Source: Streptosporangium oxazolinicum (GTDB lineage: Bacteria > Actinomycetota > Actinomycetes > Streptosporangiales > Streptosporangiaceae). From it: a stretch of 64,000 bases of DNA. Of this stretch, positions 44,947 to 52,975 are shown piece by piece. A program made the position numbers and the translations under genes. The notes under the pieces were generated by a model that ran no database searches, had not been told where the DNA came from, and was given only the letters and a program-made list of their open reading frames with translations. Numbering within the stretch: the first letter of the stretch is position 1; the number at the start of each line of letters is the position of its first letter. The stretch is taken from assembly GCF_039537505.1 (NCBI RefSeq), contig NZ_BAABAQ010000009.1, positions 248,001 through 312,000 of the forward strand. The letters are read 5' to 3'.

Positions 44947-47900
44947 GTGCTGACCAGGGAAGAACTGCACCGTTCGCTGACAGAACTGCTCGGAGAGCAG
45001 GTGGAGGCGCACGACAACCTCATCGAGCTGGGCATGGACTCGATCCAGCTGATGAGCCTGACCGGCCGCCTGCGCCGCCTCGGCGTCGAGATCGGCTTCG
45101 CCGAACTCGCGCGGCGGCCCACGCTGGCCGAGTGGTGGGAACTCCTCGCCGAGCGCGGCGCCATCGCGCCGCATCCGGCACCGAGCCCGGACCCCGGCTC
45201 CGCTTCCACGTCCGTGCCCGGTTCCGCCTCCGGTGCCGACCTCGACAGCGCCTCCACTCCCGGTGCCGACCTCGCTGCCGAGCGGGGATCCGCGGAGCCG
45301 GACGGGTCGTTCCCCCTCGCGCTCATGCAGCACGCCTACTGGATCGGCCGCGACTCCGGCCAGTCGCTCGGCTCCGTCGCCGCGCACCTCTACGTGGAGC
45401 TCGACGGCCGCGAGATCGACCCCGCCCGGCTGGAGGCGGCCCTCGTGGCGCTCGTCGAGCGGCATCCGATGTTGCGGGTCGCGATCTCCGACGACGGGAC
45501 CCAGCGCGTCCTGCCGGAGCGGCCAGGACCCGCCGTCACGGTGCACGACCTGCGCGCGGTGCCGGATCCCGGCGAGGAGCTGGAACGGCTGCGCGCCGAG
45601 ATGTCCACCCAGCGGCTCCCCATCGAGACGGGCCGCGTCTTCGACGCGCGGCTGAGCCTGCTGCCGTCCGGCGCGGCGCGGCTGCACCTGGACGTCGACA
45701 TGGTCGCCGCCGACGCGATGAGCTACCGCACGCTGCTGGCCGACCTCGCGGCGCTGTACGAGGGCGAGAGCCTGCCGCCGATCGGCTACGACTACGCGCG
45801 CTATCTCGCCGCCGACCCGCGCGCCGAGGCCCGCGCCCGCGACCGGCGCTGGTGGGGCGAGCGGCTCGGCGAGCTGTCCGGGCCGCCCGAGCTGCCGGTC
45901 GTGCCGCAGCCGGGCGACCGGGTCGTCCGCAAGCACCACTGGCTCGCCCCCGAGGACAGGCAGCGGCTGATCGCCCGCGCCCACCGCGAGGGCGTCACCC
46001 CCGCGATGGCGCTCGCCGCCGTCTTCGCCGAGGTGATGGGCGCCTGGTCGGCGACCCCGCGCTTCCTGCTGAACCTGCCGCTGTTCCACCGCGAGCCGAT
46101 CCACCCCGACGTGGACGCCCTGGTCGGCGACTTCACCGGCTCCATCCTGCTGGAGGCCGACCTGTCGCGGGAGCTGCCGTTCACCGAACGCGCCCGCGAG
46201 TTGCAGGCACTGCTGCACACGGCCGGTGAGCACAGCGACTACTCCGGCCTGGAGGTGCTGCGCGACCTGTCGCGCTCGCGGGGCGAGCAGGTGCTCGCGC
46301 CGATCGTCTACACCAGCGCGCTCAACCTCGGCGAGCTGTTCGGCGACCGGGCGCGGCGCAGCTTCGGGGAGCCGGAGTGGATCATCTCCCAGGGGCCGCA
46401 GGTGCTTCTCGACGCCCAGGTCACCGAGGTCTCCGGCGGGCTGCTGCTGAACTGGGACGTGCGCGACCCCGCCTTCCCCGACGGCGTCGCCGACGCGATG
46501 TTCGCCGCCTACACGGGTGCGATCACCCGCCTGGGAGCGCCGGACGCCGACTGGGACGAGCCGCTGCGGATCGGCGCCTCGCCGCACCAGCTGCGCCTGC
46601 GGCACGAGCTCAACGCCCAGCCGCCGCTGCCCGCGCGGACGCTGCACGAGGAGTTCTTCGCGCGGGCGCGGCGCACCCCCGACCTCCCGGCCCTGTACTG
46701 GGGTACCGGGAACGCCGACGGCACCGACGGCACCGACGGCACGCTCACGTACGGCGAGCTGGCCGACCGCGCCCTGCGCGTCGCCGCCCATCTCGTGGAG
46801 CGGGAGGTACGGCCGGGAGACCGGGTCTCGGTCGAGCTGCCCAAGGGGCCGGACCAGGTCGTGGCGGTGCTCGGCGTGCTGGCGGCCGGGGCCGCGTACG
46901 TGCCCGTCGGGGCGGGGCAGCCCGCCGCCCGGCGGGAGAGGATCCTCAAGACGGCCGGGGTCGCGGTCTCGCTCACCTCCGCCGTGACGCACCCCGCGCC
47001 GCTGGACGGGCCGGTGCCCGTCCCGCCAGGCCAGGTCGGCTACGTGCTGTTCACCTCGGGCTCCACCGGGGAGCCCAAGGGCGTCGAGGTCTCGCACCGG
47101 GCCGCGATGAACACGATCGGCGATCTGGTCGAGCGGTTCTCGATCGGTGAGGCGGACGTGTCGCTCGCCGTGTCGGCCCTCGACTTCGACCTGTCGGTGT
47201 TCGACCTGTTCGCCCTCCTGTCCCGGGGCGGCGCGGTGGCGATCCCCCTGGAGGACGACCGGCGCGACGCCACCCGCTGGTCCGAGCTGGTCGAGCGGTG
47301 GTCGGTGACCGTGCTGAACTGCGTGCCGTCGGTGCTGGAGATGCTGCTGCGGACCGGCCCCGCGCCCAGCCTGCGGCTGGTCCTGCTCGGCGGCGACTGG
47401 GTCGGCACGCACCTGCCCGCGCTGCTGCGGGAACGCTCACCGAAGGCCCGGTTCGTCGCGCTCGGCGGTACGACGGAGACCGCCATCCACTCGACCGTGA
47501 TCGAGGTCGACGGCGAGGTGTCCGCGGACTGGACGGCGGTCCCGTACGGTGTGCCGCTGCGCGGGGTGGCCTGCCGGGTCGTGGACGAGGCCGGGCGCGA
47601 CCGCCCCGACTGGGCGCAGGGCGAGCTGTGGATCGGCGGCGCGGGGGTCGCGGACGGCTACAGCGGCGACGCCGGGCGCACCGCCGACCGTTTCGTCGTC
47701 CACGAGGGCACCCGCTGGTACCGGACAGGGGACATGGCCCGCTACCGGCCCGACGGCACGCTGGAGTTCCTGGGACGGCGTGACCACCAGGTGAAGGTGC
47801 GCGGGTTCCGGATCGAGCTCGGCGAGGTCGAGACCGCGCTGGAGAACCACCCCCGGGTGCGCCGCGCCGTCGGCCTGCTCGCCGACTCGCGACTGGCCGC

Positions 47901-48441
47901 CGCGGTCGTGCTCACCGGGGAGGCGGGGGAGACCGGGACCGAGGAACTGCTCGCCCACGTACGGGAACTGCTGCCCCCGCACATGGTCCCCGACCTGCTG
48001 GTGCCCCTGGCCGAGTTGCCGCTCACCGCGAACAACAAGGTGGACCGCAAGGCGCTCGCCGCCCTCGTCGCCTCGGCGGCCGGGGAGACGGGCACGCCCT
48101 ACACCGCCCCGGACACGGCGCTGGAGCGGGTGCTCGCCCGGGTCGTCGGCCAGGTGCTCGGCGTGCCGAGGGTCGGCGCGCACGACGACATCTTCGCGCT
48201 CGGCGGAGACTCGGTGCTGGCCACCACCGTCATCGCGCGGCTGCGCGAGGCGCTCGACGCCTCCTCGCTCCCGCTGCGGGCGTTGTTCACCGAGCGGACC
48301 GTGTCGCGCGTCGCCCACCGGTTCATCGAGCTGGAGGAGACCCCCGGCAGGCTGGAGGCGGTCGCCGAGATCTGGCTCATGGTCGAGGGCATGTCCGAGG
48401 AGGAGCTCACCGAGCGCCTGGGCGCGGGGGAGCCCGGCTAG
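44947..48441 (+). CDS. NRPS ArCP-Cy-A-PCP (phenyloxazoline/thiazoline synthetase, MbtB-like)
   Basis: A 1164-aa synthetase. Aryl carrier domain at 1-75, with phosphopantetheine Ser32 in LGMDSIQL. Next, after a Ser/Pro linker, a heterocyclisation domain at ~120-540: the HHxxxDG motif is replaced by DVDMVAADAMS, the DxxxxD of Cy domains. Adenylation at ~570-1010 with YVLFTSGSTGEPKG and YRTGDMARY, then PCP with GGDSVLA. The A pocket read by eye is D-L-F-N-L-G-L-I-H, sharing DLxN with Cys/Ser/Thr-loading heterocyclising modules; which residue cannot be settled. Salicyl loaded on ArCP is joined to the amino acid and cyclised, as in MbtB. GTG 44947 has AGGGGAG upstream. Confidence 0.92.
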   Translation: MLTREELHRSLTELLGEQVEAHDNLIELGMDSIQLMSLTGRLRRLGVEIGFAELARRPTLAEWWELLAERGAIAPHPAPSPDPGSASTSVPGSASGADLDSASTPGADLAAERGSAEPDGSFPLALMQHAYWIGRDSGQSLGSVAAHLYVELDGREIDPARLEAALVALVERHPMLRVAISDDGTQRVLPERPGPAVTVHDLRAVPDPGEELERLRAEMSTQRLPIETGRVFDARLSLLPSGAARLHLDVDMVAADAMSYRTLLADLAALYEGESLPPIGYDYARYLAADPRAEARARDRRWWGERLGELSGPPELPVVPQPGDRVVRKHHWLAPEDRQRLIARAHREGVTPAMALAAVFAEVMGAWSATPRFLLNLPLFHREPIHPDVDALVGDFTGSILLEADLSRELPFTERARELQALLHTAGEHSDYSGLEVLRDLSRSRGEQVLAPIVYTSALNLGELFGDRARRSFGEPEWIISQGPQVLLDAQVTEVSGGLLLNWDVRDPAFPDGVADAMFAAYTGAITRLGAPDADWDEPLRIGASPHQLRLRHELNAQPPLPARTLHEEFFARARRTPDLPALYWGTGNADGTDGTDGTLTYGELADRALRVAAHLVEREVRPGDRVSVELPKGPDQVVAVLGVLAAGAAYVPVGAGQPAARRERILKTAGVAVSLTSAVTHPAPLDGPVPVPPGQVGYVLFTSGSTGEPKGVEVSHRAAMNTIGDLVERFSIGEADVSLAVSALDFDLSVFDLFALLSRGGAVAIPLEDDRRDATRWSELVERWSVTVLNCVPSVLEMLLRTGPAPSLRLVLLGGDWVGTHLPALLRERSPKARFVALGGTTETAIHSTVIEVDGEVSADWTAVPYGVPLRGVACRVVDEAGRDRPDWAQGELWIGGAGVADGYSGDAGRTADRFVVHEGTRWYRTGDMARYRPDGTLEFLGRRDHQVKVRGFRIELGEVETALENHPRVRRAVGLLADSRLAAAVVLTGEAGETGTEELLAHVRELLPPHMVPDLLVPLAELPLTANNKVDRKALAALVASAAGETGTPYTAPDTALERVLARVVGQVLGVPRVGAHDDIFALGGDSVLATTVIARLREALDASSLPLRALFTERTVSRVAHRFIELEETPGRLEAVAEIWLMVEGMSEEELTERLGAGEPG

Positions 48442-48449
48442 CGGCTCGC

Positions 48450-48482
48450 GGCCGTCCCGGCGGTCACGCCGCCGGGACGGCC
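48450..48482. terminator. Bidirectional terminator hairpin
   Basis: GGCCGTCCCGGCGG pairs perfectly with CCGCCGGGACGGCC around a 5-nt loop. Between the convergent NRPS and secreted protein genes. Confidence 0.8.
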
Positions 48483-48485
48483 GAG

Positions 48486-48530
48486 GTCACCGGCTCGGTC
48501 ACCGGCCTGGTTGTCGGCTCGGTCACCGGC
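48486..48530. repeat. Short GGTCACCGGCTC direct repeats
   Basis: Three copies of CGGCTC/GGTCACCGGC, two spaced by 12 bp and the third by 27 bp. It overlaps the last codons of the secreted protein gene. Confidence 0.6.
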
Positions 48531-48936
48531 GTACGGGCGCGAGACTCAGCACCGCCTTGGTACCGGAGAGCGACACCACGCGCACGCCGATGCCGTTGAC
48601 CGACCCCGTCGAGCGAAGACCGAGCACCGCCTGCGAGGTCACGCCGGGCCCGGTGGCCCGCACCCGTACGGAGGTCCGGTTGAAGGAGATGGACAGCCGG
48701 GTGACGCCGAACCGGGGGCTGACCCGGAACCGCACCGTCTTCGAGAGGGTGAGCTTGCACTTCCCGTCGTAGCAGGCGCGGAGATTTGGTTTGACCGTGT
48801 TCGCCGCCGGGGCGGCGGCCGAGACCGGTGCGAGGGCGGCCGTCCGCGTCTCCACGGGTGTCAGGCCGGAGTACGCCGGTGCGGTGCCGCCGGTCAGCGC
48901 GGCGGCCAGCAGGAGGGCGATGGACGTCTGAGCCAT
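48523..48936 (-). CDS. Small secreted protein with one predicted disulfide
   Basis: A 137-aa protein. MAQTSIALLLAAALTGGTAPAYS is a Sec signal without a long basic region, cleaved around APA-YS. The mature part has just two Cys in ACYDGKC and then a beta-rich domain (LTLSKTVRFRVSPRFG, SISFNRTSVRVRATG). No family known to me. Start ATG 48936 with GAGAGGAAG upstream; the frame continues to 49086 but signal peptide placement fixes the start. It has no iron box and is probably a resident gene rather than part of the siderophore route. Confidence 0.7.
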   Translation of the reverse strand: MAQTSIALLLAAALTGGTAPAYSGLTPVETRTAALAPVSAAAPAANTVKPNLRACYDGKCKLTLSKTVRFRVSPRFGVTRLSISFNRTSVRVRATGPGVTSQAVLGLRSTGSVNGIGVRVVSLSGTKAVLSLAPVRR

Positions 48937-49181
48937 GTTCTTCCTCTCGTCGTTCCTCCGGACCCCTCCGGGGAGCGGGCGGTGGTCCGCCAGCCGGCCG
49001 GGCGTCGCCGGTGGTCGTACGTCGGCATGGGATATGACGGTTTTGCCGTCACCCCTCACCATCTGACAGAGGGGGCCGTTTTCCAACCGTTCCCCCGTAC
49101 GGCCTCCGCTGATTTCGCGGGCTGATGTCCATGGCCAGACGGCGCAATATCTTCGGGGTTCTCCTCGACGGGCGGAGTGGC

Positions 49182-49200
49182 TAAGGTGAGGCTAACCTTA
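49182..49200 (+). promoter_or_regulatory. Iron box upstream of panD
   Basis: TAAGGTGAGGCTAACCTTA, with palindromic ends TAAGGT/ACCTTA. Near-perfect IdeR/DmdR consensus, 28 bp before the panD start. Confidence 0.88.
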
Positions 49201-49228
49201 GTTGACCTTAAGGAAAGAGGACAGACCA

Positions 49229-49636
49229 GTGCAGCGGGTCCTTATGAACGGAAAAATCCACCGTGCCACCGTGACCCAGGCGGATTTGCACTACGTGGGT
49301 TCCCTCACGATCGACGCCGAGCTGATGGCCGCCGCAGACATCGTCGAGGGCGAGCAGGTCCACGTCGTCGACATCGACAACGGCGCCCGCCTGGTCACCT
49401 ACGCGATCACCGGTGAGGCGGGCAGCGGGGTCATCGGCGTCAACGGCGCGGCGGCCCACCTGGTCCACCCCGGACACCTGGTCATCATCATCTCGTACGG
49501 GAACTTCGACGACGCGGAGGTGCGGGCGCACCGGCCCAGGGTCGTCCACGTGGACGGCGCCAACCGCGTCGTCGCACTCGGCACCGACCCGGCCGAGCCG
49601 GTCGCGGGCGCGGTGGCCCAGATCGCGGGGCGGTGA
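49229..49636 (+). CDS. panD: Aspartate 1-decarboxylase
   Basis: A 135-aa pyruvoyl enzyme making beta-alanine from aspartate. MQRVLMNGKIHRATVTQADL is the family N-terminus, with catalytic Lys9; Gly24-Ser25 in YVGSLTID is the self-cleavage site that generates the pyruvoyl group. Length is normal, so it should be active. In most bacteria panD belongs with pantothenate genes. Here it stands behind an iron box and 3 bp before the salicylate ligase gene, so it is devoted to the siderophore, most likely supplying beta-alanine to the NRPS module whose pocket reads as beta-Ala. Start GTG 49229 with AAGGAAAGAGG upstream. Confidence 0.93.
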   Translation: MQRVLMNGKIHRATVTQADLHYVGSLTIDAELMAAADIVEGEQVHVVDIDNGARLVTYAITGEAGSGVIGVNGAAAHLVHPGHLVIIISYGNFDDAEVRAHRPRVVHVDGANRVVALGTDPAEPVAGAVAQIAGR

Positions 49637-49639
49637 CCC

Positions 49640-51247
49640 GTGGAGGGATTCACCCCCTGGCCCGAGGAGTTCGCGGCGCGCTACCTGGCCGAGGGGTACT
49701 GGAGCGACCGGCTGCTCGGTGACGTGCTGAGCGGTGGCGACCCCGAGCGGACCGCGCTCGTGGCCGGGGACGAGCGGCTGACCTACGCCGAGCTGGACCG
49801 CCGCGCCGAGCGCACCGCCGCCGGTTTCGCGCGGCTGGGCATCCGGCGCGGTGACCGCGTCGTGGTGCAACTGCCCAACACCGCCTCCTTCGTCGTCGTC
49901 TTCCTCGCCCTGGTCAGGATCGGCGCCGCCCCGGTGCTCGCCCTGCCCGCGCACCGCAGCAGCGAGATCGGCTACCTGTGCGAGCTGAGCGAGGCCAGGG
50001 CGTACGTCATCCCCGACGTGCACGGCGGGTTCGACCACCGTGACCTGGCCCGCTCGCTGTCCGTGGAGCACGTCGTGGTGGACGGGGACGCCCAGGAGTT
50101 CCTCGCCCTGGCCGACCTCACCTCCGACCTCGGCTCCTCCATCGCTCCCGGCCTCGCTCCCGGTGCCGAGGCCGTGTCGTACGAGCGGCCCGATCCGGCC
50201 GACGTGGGGGTGTTTCTGCTCTCCGGTGGCACCACCGGGCTTCCGAAGCTGATCCCGCGCACCCATCGCGACTACGTCTACAACCTGGAGGCCAGCGCCG
50301 AGGTCTGCGGCTTCACCTCCGAGACCGTCTACCTCGTGGTGCTCCCGGTCGCGCACAACTTCGCGCTCGCCTGCCCCGGCGTGCTGGGGGTGTTCGCCAA
50401 GGGCGGCACCGTCGTCCTGGCGCCCTCCGGGTCGCCCGACGAGGCGTTCCCCCTCATCGAGCGGGAGCGGGCGACGGTGTGCGCGGTGGTGCCCCCCATC
50501 GCGCTGCTCTGGCTGGAGGCGGCCTCCTGGTCGGAGGAGGACCTGTCGTCGCTCCAGCTGCTGCAGGTGGGCGGGGCCAAGTTCGCCGCCGAGCGGGCCG
50601 CGCAGGTCCCCGGCGTGCTGGGCTGCGCGGTGCAGCAGGTGCTGGGAATGGCCGAGGGGCTGCTCAACTACACCCGGCTGGACGATCCCCGCGAGCTGGT
50701 CGACACCACGCAGGGCAGACCGCTGTCCCCGGCCGACGAGATCCTCGTGGTCGACTCCGACGGCGCCGAGGTCGCCCCCGGCGAGGTCGGCGAGCTGCTC
50801 ACCCGTGGCCCCTACACCCTGCGCGGCTACTACCGCGCGCCGGAGCACAACGTGCGCTCCTTCACCCCCGACGGCTTCTACCGGACCGGAGACCTGGTGC
50901 GGGTGCTCCCCTCCGGGCACCTCGTCGTGGAGGGCCGTGACAAGGACCAGATCAACCGGGGCGGTGACAAGATCTCGGCCGAGGAGCTGGAGAACCACCT
51001 GCTGGCCCATCCGGCGGTGCACGACGCCGCCGTTGTCGGCACCCCGGACCCGGTGATGGGGGAGCGGACCTGCGCCTTCCTGATCGTACGGGACCAGGCG
51101 CCGACCCTGAGGGAGATCAAGCGGTTCCTCAAGGAGCGCGGCGTGGCGGGATACAAGTGGCCCGACCGCGTCGAGCTGGTCGAGACCTTCCCCCGCACCC
51201 CGGTCGGCAAGATCAGCAAGAAGGAGCTCGTCGCGAGCCTGCGCTGA
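49640..51247 (+). CDS. Salicylate-AMP ligase (MbtA/YbtE/DhbE family)
   Basis: A 535-aa stand-alone adenylation enzyme that activates an aryl acid and loads it on the ArCP. P-loop FLLSGGTTGLPKLIPRTH, aryl pocket AHNFALACPG and GMAEGLLNYTRL, then GDKISAEELEN and GKISKKEL. In DhbE, Ser240 and Val337 fit the 3-hydroxyl of dihydroxybenzoate; here the aligned residues are Cys and Leu, which is the salicylate combination of YbtE, PchD and MbtA. The neighbouring MbtI-type salicylate synthase agrees. GTG 49640 follows panD by 3 bp, one operon. Confidence 0.92.
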   Translation: MEGFTPWPEEFAARYLAEGYWSDRLLGDVLSGGDPERTALVAGDERLTYAELDRRAERTAAGFARLGIRRGDRVVVQLPNTASFVVVFLALVRIGAAPVLALPAHRSSEIGYLCELSEARAYVIPDVHGGFDHRDLARSLSVEHVVVDGDAQEFLALADLTSDLGSSIAPGLAPGAEAVSYERPDPADVGVFLLSGGTTGLPKLIPRTHRDYVYNLEASAEVCGFTSETVYLVVLPVAHNFALACPGVLGVFAKGGTVVLAPSGSPDEAFPLIERERATVCAVVPPIALLWLEAASWSEEDLSSLQLLQVGGAKFAAERAAQVPGVLGCAVQQVLGMAEGLLNYTRLDDPRELVDTTQGRPLSPADEILVVDSDGAEVAPGEVGELLTRGPYTLRGYYRAPEHNVRSFTPDGFYRTGDLVRVLPSGHLVVEGRDKDQINRGGDKISAEELENHLLAHPAVHDAAVVGTPDPVMGERTCAFLIVRDQAPTLREIKRFLKERGVAGYKWPDRVELVETFPRTPVGKISKKELVASLR

Positions 51248-51375
51248 ACCCCTCCACGCGGAAGGCCTGTGGTGACGGCGGCGAAAGTGCCGGGCGTCCC
51301 TGCGGGCGGGAGACTCGCGCGGGTGGTGGCGGCGCTTTAACGTGTGGCGGCGCTTTTACGTGCGGCGGACACCGG

Positions 51376-51410
51376 CCGCCCTCACGCGCGGGGAAGGCGC
51401 GTGAGGGCGG
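51376..51410. terminator. Bidirectional terminator hairpin
   Basis: CCGCCCTCACGCGC and GCGCGTGAGGGCGG form a perfect 14-bp stem with a 7-nt loop between the convergent ligase and salicylate synthase genes. Just before it, a 17-18-bp unit (TGGCGGCGCTTT-ACGTG) is directly repeated at about 51327-51365. Confidence 0.8.
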
Positions 51411-51495
51411 GTGCCGCCTCCCCGCGATGTCTCCTCGGGCGCGCGGGATCACGGATCGGCACGCCGGTGGGCCCGGCCCGGTGACGGGTGGCCCC

Positions 51496-52836
51496 TCAGG
51501 CGCGCGGGACCACGTACGGGGCGATGCTGGAGAGCTTCTCGCAGGTCTCCTCGTACTCCCGTTCGGGCGTCGAGCCGGACACGATACCGGCACCGGCCCG
51601 CAGCCAGGCGCGGCCGTTCTCGCTGTAGATGGCGCGCAGCACCAGGGCGGCGTCCATCGCCCCGTCCTGTGAGACGGCGAGGACGGCTCCGGCGTAGAGG
51701 CCCCGGGGCTCCTCCAGCCGGGCGATCGCGTCGATGGCCCCCGCCTTGGGGATGCCGGAGGCGGTCACGCCGGGGAACAGCACGTCGAGCGCGTCCCAGC
51801 CGGTGCGGCCCGGCGTCAGCTCGCCGCTGACGCTCGACCCCAGGTGCTGTACGCTGCCGCGCTCCTTCACCGTCATGAATCCGGTGACCCGCACCGTGCC
51901 GGGCGCGCACACCCGGTACAGCTCGTCCTGCGAGGCGCGTACGGAGACCGCGTGCTCGAAGATCTCCTTGGGGTCGCTCTCCAGCTCGCGGCGGGTCTCG
52001 GAGTCCGCGTTCTCACCCCGGCCGAAGGCCCGCGTGCCGGCCAGCGGCTGGGTCGTCACCGTGCCGTGCCCGTCGACGCCCACCAGCACCTCGGGACTGA
52101 ACCCGGCGGCCTGGAAACCGTCCAGGTCGAGGAGGAACGAGCGGGCCGGGGTGTTGGCGGCACGGCCGCACGCGTACGTCGCGACGACGTCGACGGGGAA
52201 CGGGATCGGCAGCCGCCGGGAGACGATGACCTTCTCGTAGAGCCCGGCGTCGATCTCGGAGATCGCCTGGGCGACCCGTGACCGGTAGACGTCGCCGCCG
52301 GGTCGCACGTCGACCGGTGACGGTGACGGCGCCCCGGGCGTGCCCTGGCCGGACAGCAGCTCGGCGACCCGCTCGGCCTCCTCGGCGTCCGCGCTCACCA
52401 CCAGCGCGCGTCCCGCCTCGATACGCACCTCGGTACGCGGCACGACCAGGTGGGCGAGCCGGCCCGCCGGGGTGAGCGCGGCGAACTCGAACGCGATCCA
52501 GCCGTAGGCGTTCCACACCGGCCACGGGGCGGCCCGAAACGCCGCCTCCAGCGCCGCGGCCGGACGGCCCGACCACGGCTCGTCGGCCCAGCCCGCCGGG
52601 TCGGCCGGGTCCGGCGCGCCGGTGGAGGACGGCCAGCGGCTGCGCACGACTCCGGGTTCGAGGATCACCTCGCCCGCCACCCCGCCCGCGAAGGTCCACA
52701 GGCCCGGCCGCTCGTACACGGTGTAGTCGTCGAACAGCCCGGACCCGGCCAGGCGGGTGACCAGACGCAATGGGTCGGTTGCGCTCTCGACAACTACCTC
52801 AGTGCGCATCTCATCCGTGCGGACACCAAAGGACAA
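51496..52836 (-). CDS. Salicylate synthase (MbtI/Irp9-type)
   Basis: A 446-aa chorismate-utilising enzyme converting chorismate via isochorismate to salicylate and pyruvate. The C-terminal two thirds are the chorismate-binding fold: YRSRVAQAISEIDAGLYEKVIVSRR, QPLAGTRAFGR, DPKEIFEHAVSVRASQDEL, FPGVTASGIPK and RAGAGIVSGSTPEREYEET. The length and order match MbtI and Irp9 rather than the shorter EntC. Start TTG 52836, with GGAGGAG 8 nt before it (complement of 52845-52851), fits better than the longer TTG 52875 or ATG 52809. It shares its control region with the giant NRPS, two iron boxes lying between. Confidence 0.92.
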   Translation of the reverse strand: MSFGVRTDEMRTEVVVESATDPLRLVTRLAGSGLFDDYTVYERPGLWTFAGGVAGEVILEPGVVRSRWPSSTGAPDPADPAGWADEPWSGRPAAALEAAFRAAPWPVWNAYGWIAFEFAALTPAGRLAHLVVPRTEVRIEAGRALVVSADAEEAERVAELLSGQGTPGAPSPSPVDVRPGGDVYRSRVAQAISEIDAGLYEKVIVSRRLPIPFPVDVVATYACGRAANTPARSFLLDLDGFQAAGFSPEVLVGVDGHGTVTTQPLAGTRAFGRGENADSETRRELESDPKEIFEHAVSVRASQDELYRVCAPGTVRVTGFMTVKERGSVQHLGSSVSGELTPGRTGWDALDVLFPGVTASGIPKAGAIDAIARLEEPRGLYAGAVLAVSQDGAMDAALVLRAIYSENGRAWLRAGAGIVSGSTPEREYEETCEKLSSIAPYVVPRA

Positions 52837-52876
52837 CGAACCCACTCCTCCGTGAAACCGGACAACCGCAGTCAAT

Positions 52877-52895
52877 TTAGGTAAGGCTAACCTTG
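52877..52895 (-). promoter_or_regulatory. Iron box near the salicylate synthase gene
   Basis: TTAGGTAAGGCTAACCTTG, 16 of 19 matches to the IdeR/DmdR consensus, 41 bp upstream of the TTG start of salicylate synthase. Confidence 0.82.
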
Positions 52896-52905
52896 TGTCG
52901 ATTTA

Positions 52906-52924
52906 AGAGGCAAGGCTAACCTAA
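52906..52924 (+). promoter_or_regulatory. Iron box upstream of the giant NRPS
   Basis: AGAGGCAAGGCTAACCTAA. The right half is a perfect consensus. It lies 52 bp before the GTG start and 11 bp from the neighbouring box. Confidence 0.82.
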
Positions 52925-52975
52925 GTCTTGATCAGGACAGAGTGCCCCAACCCCGGCCCAAAGGAAGAGTTGAGC

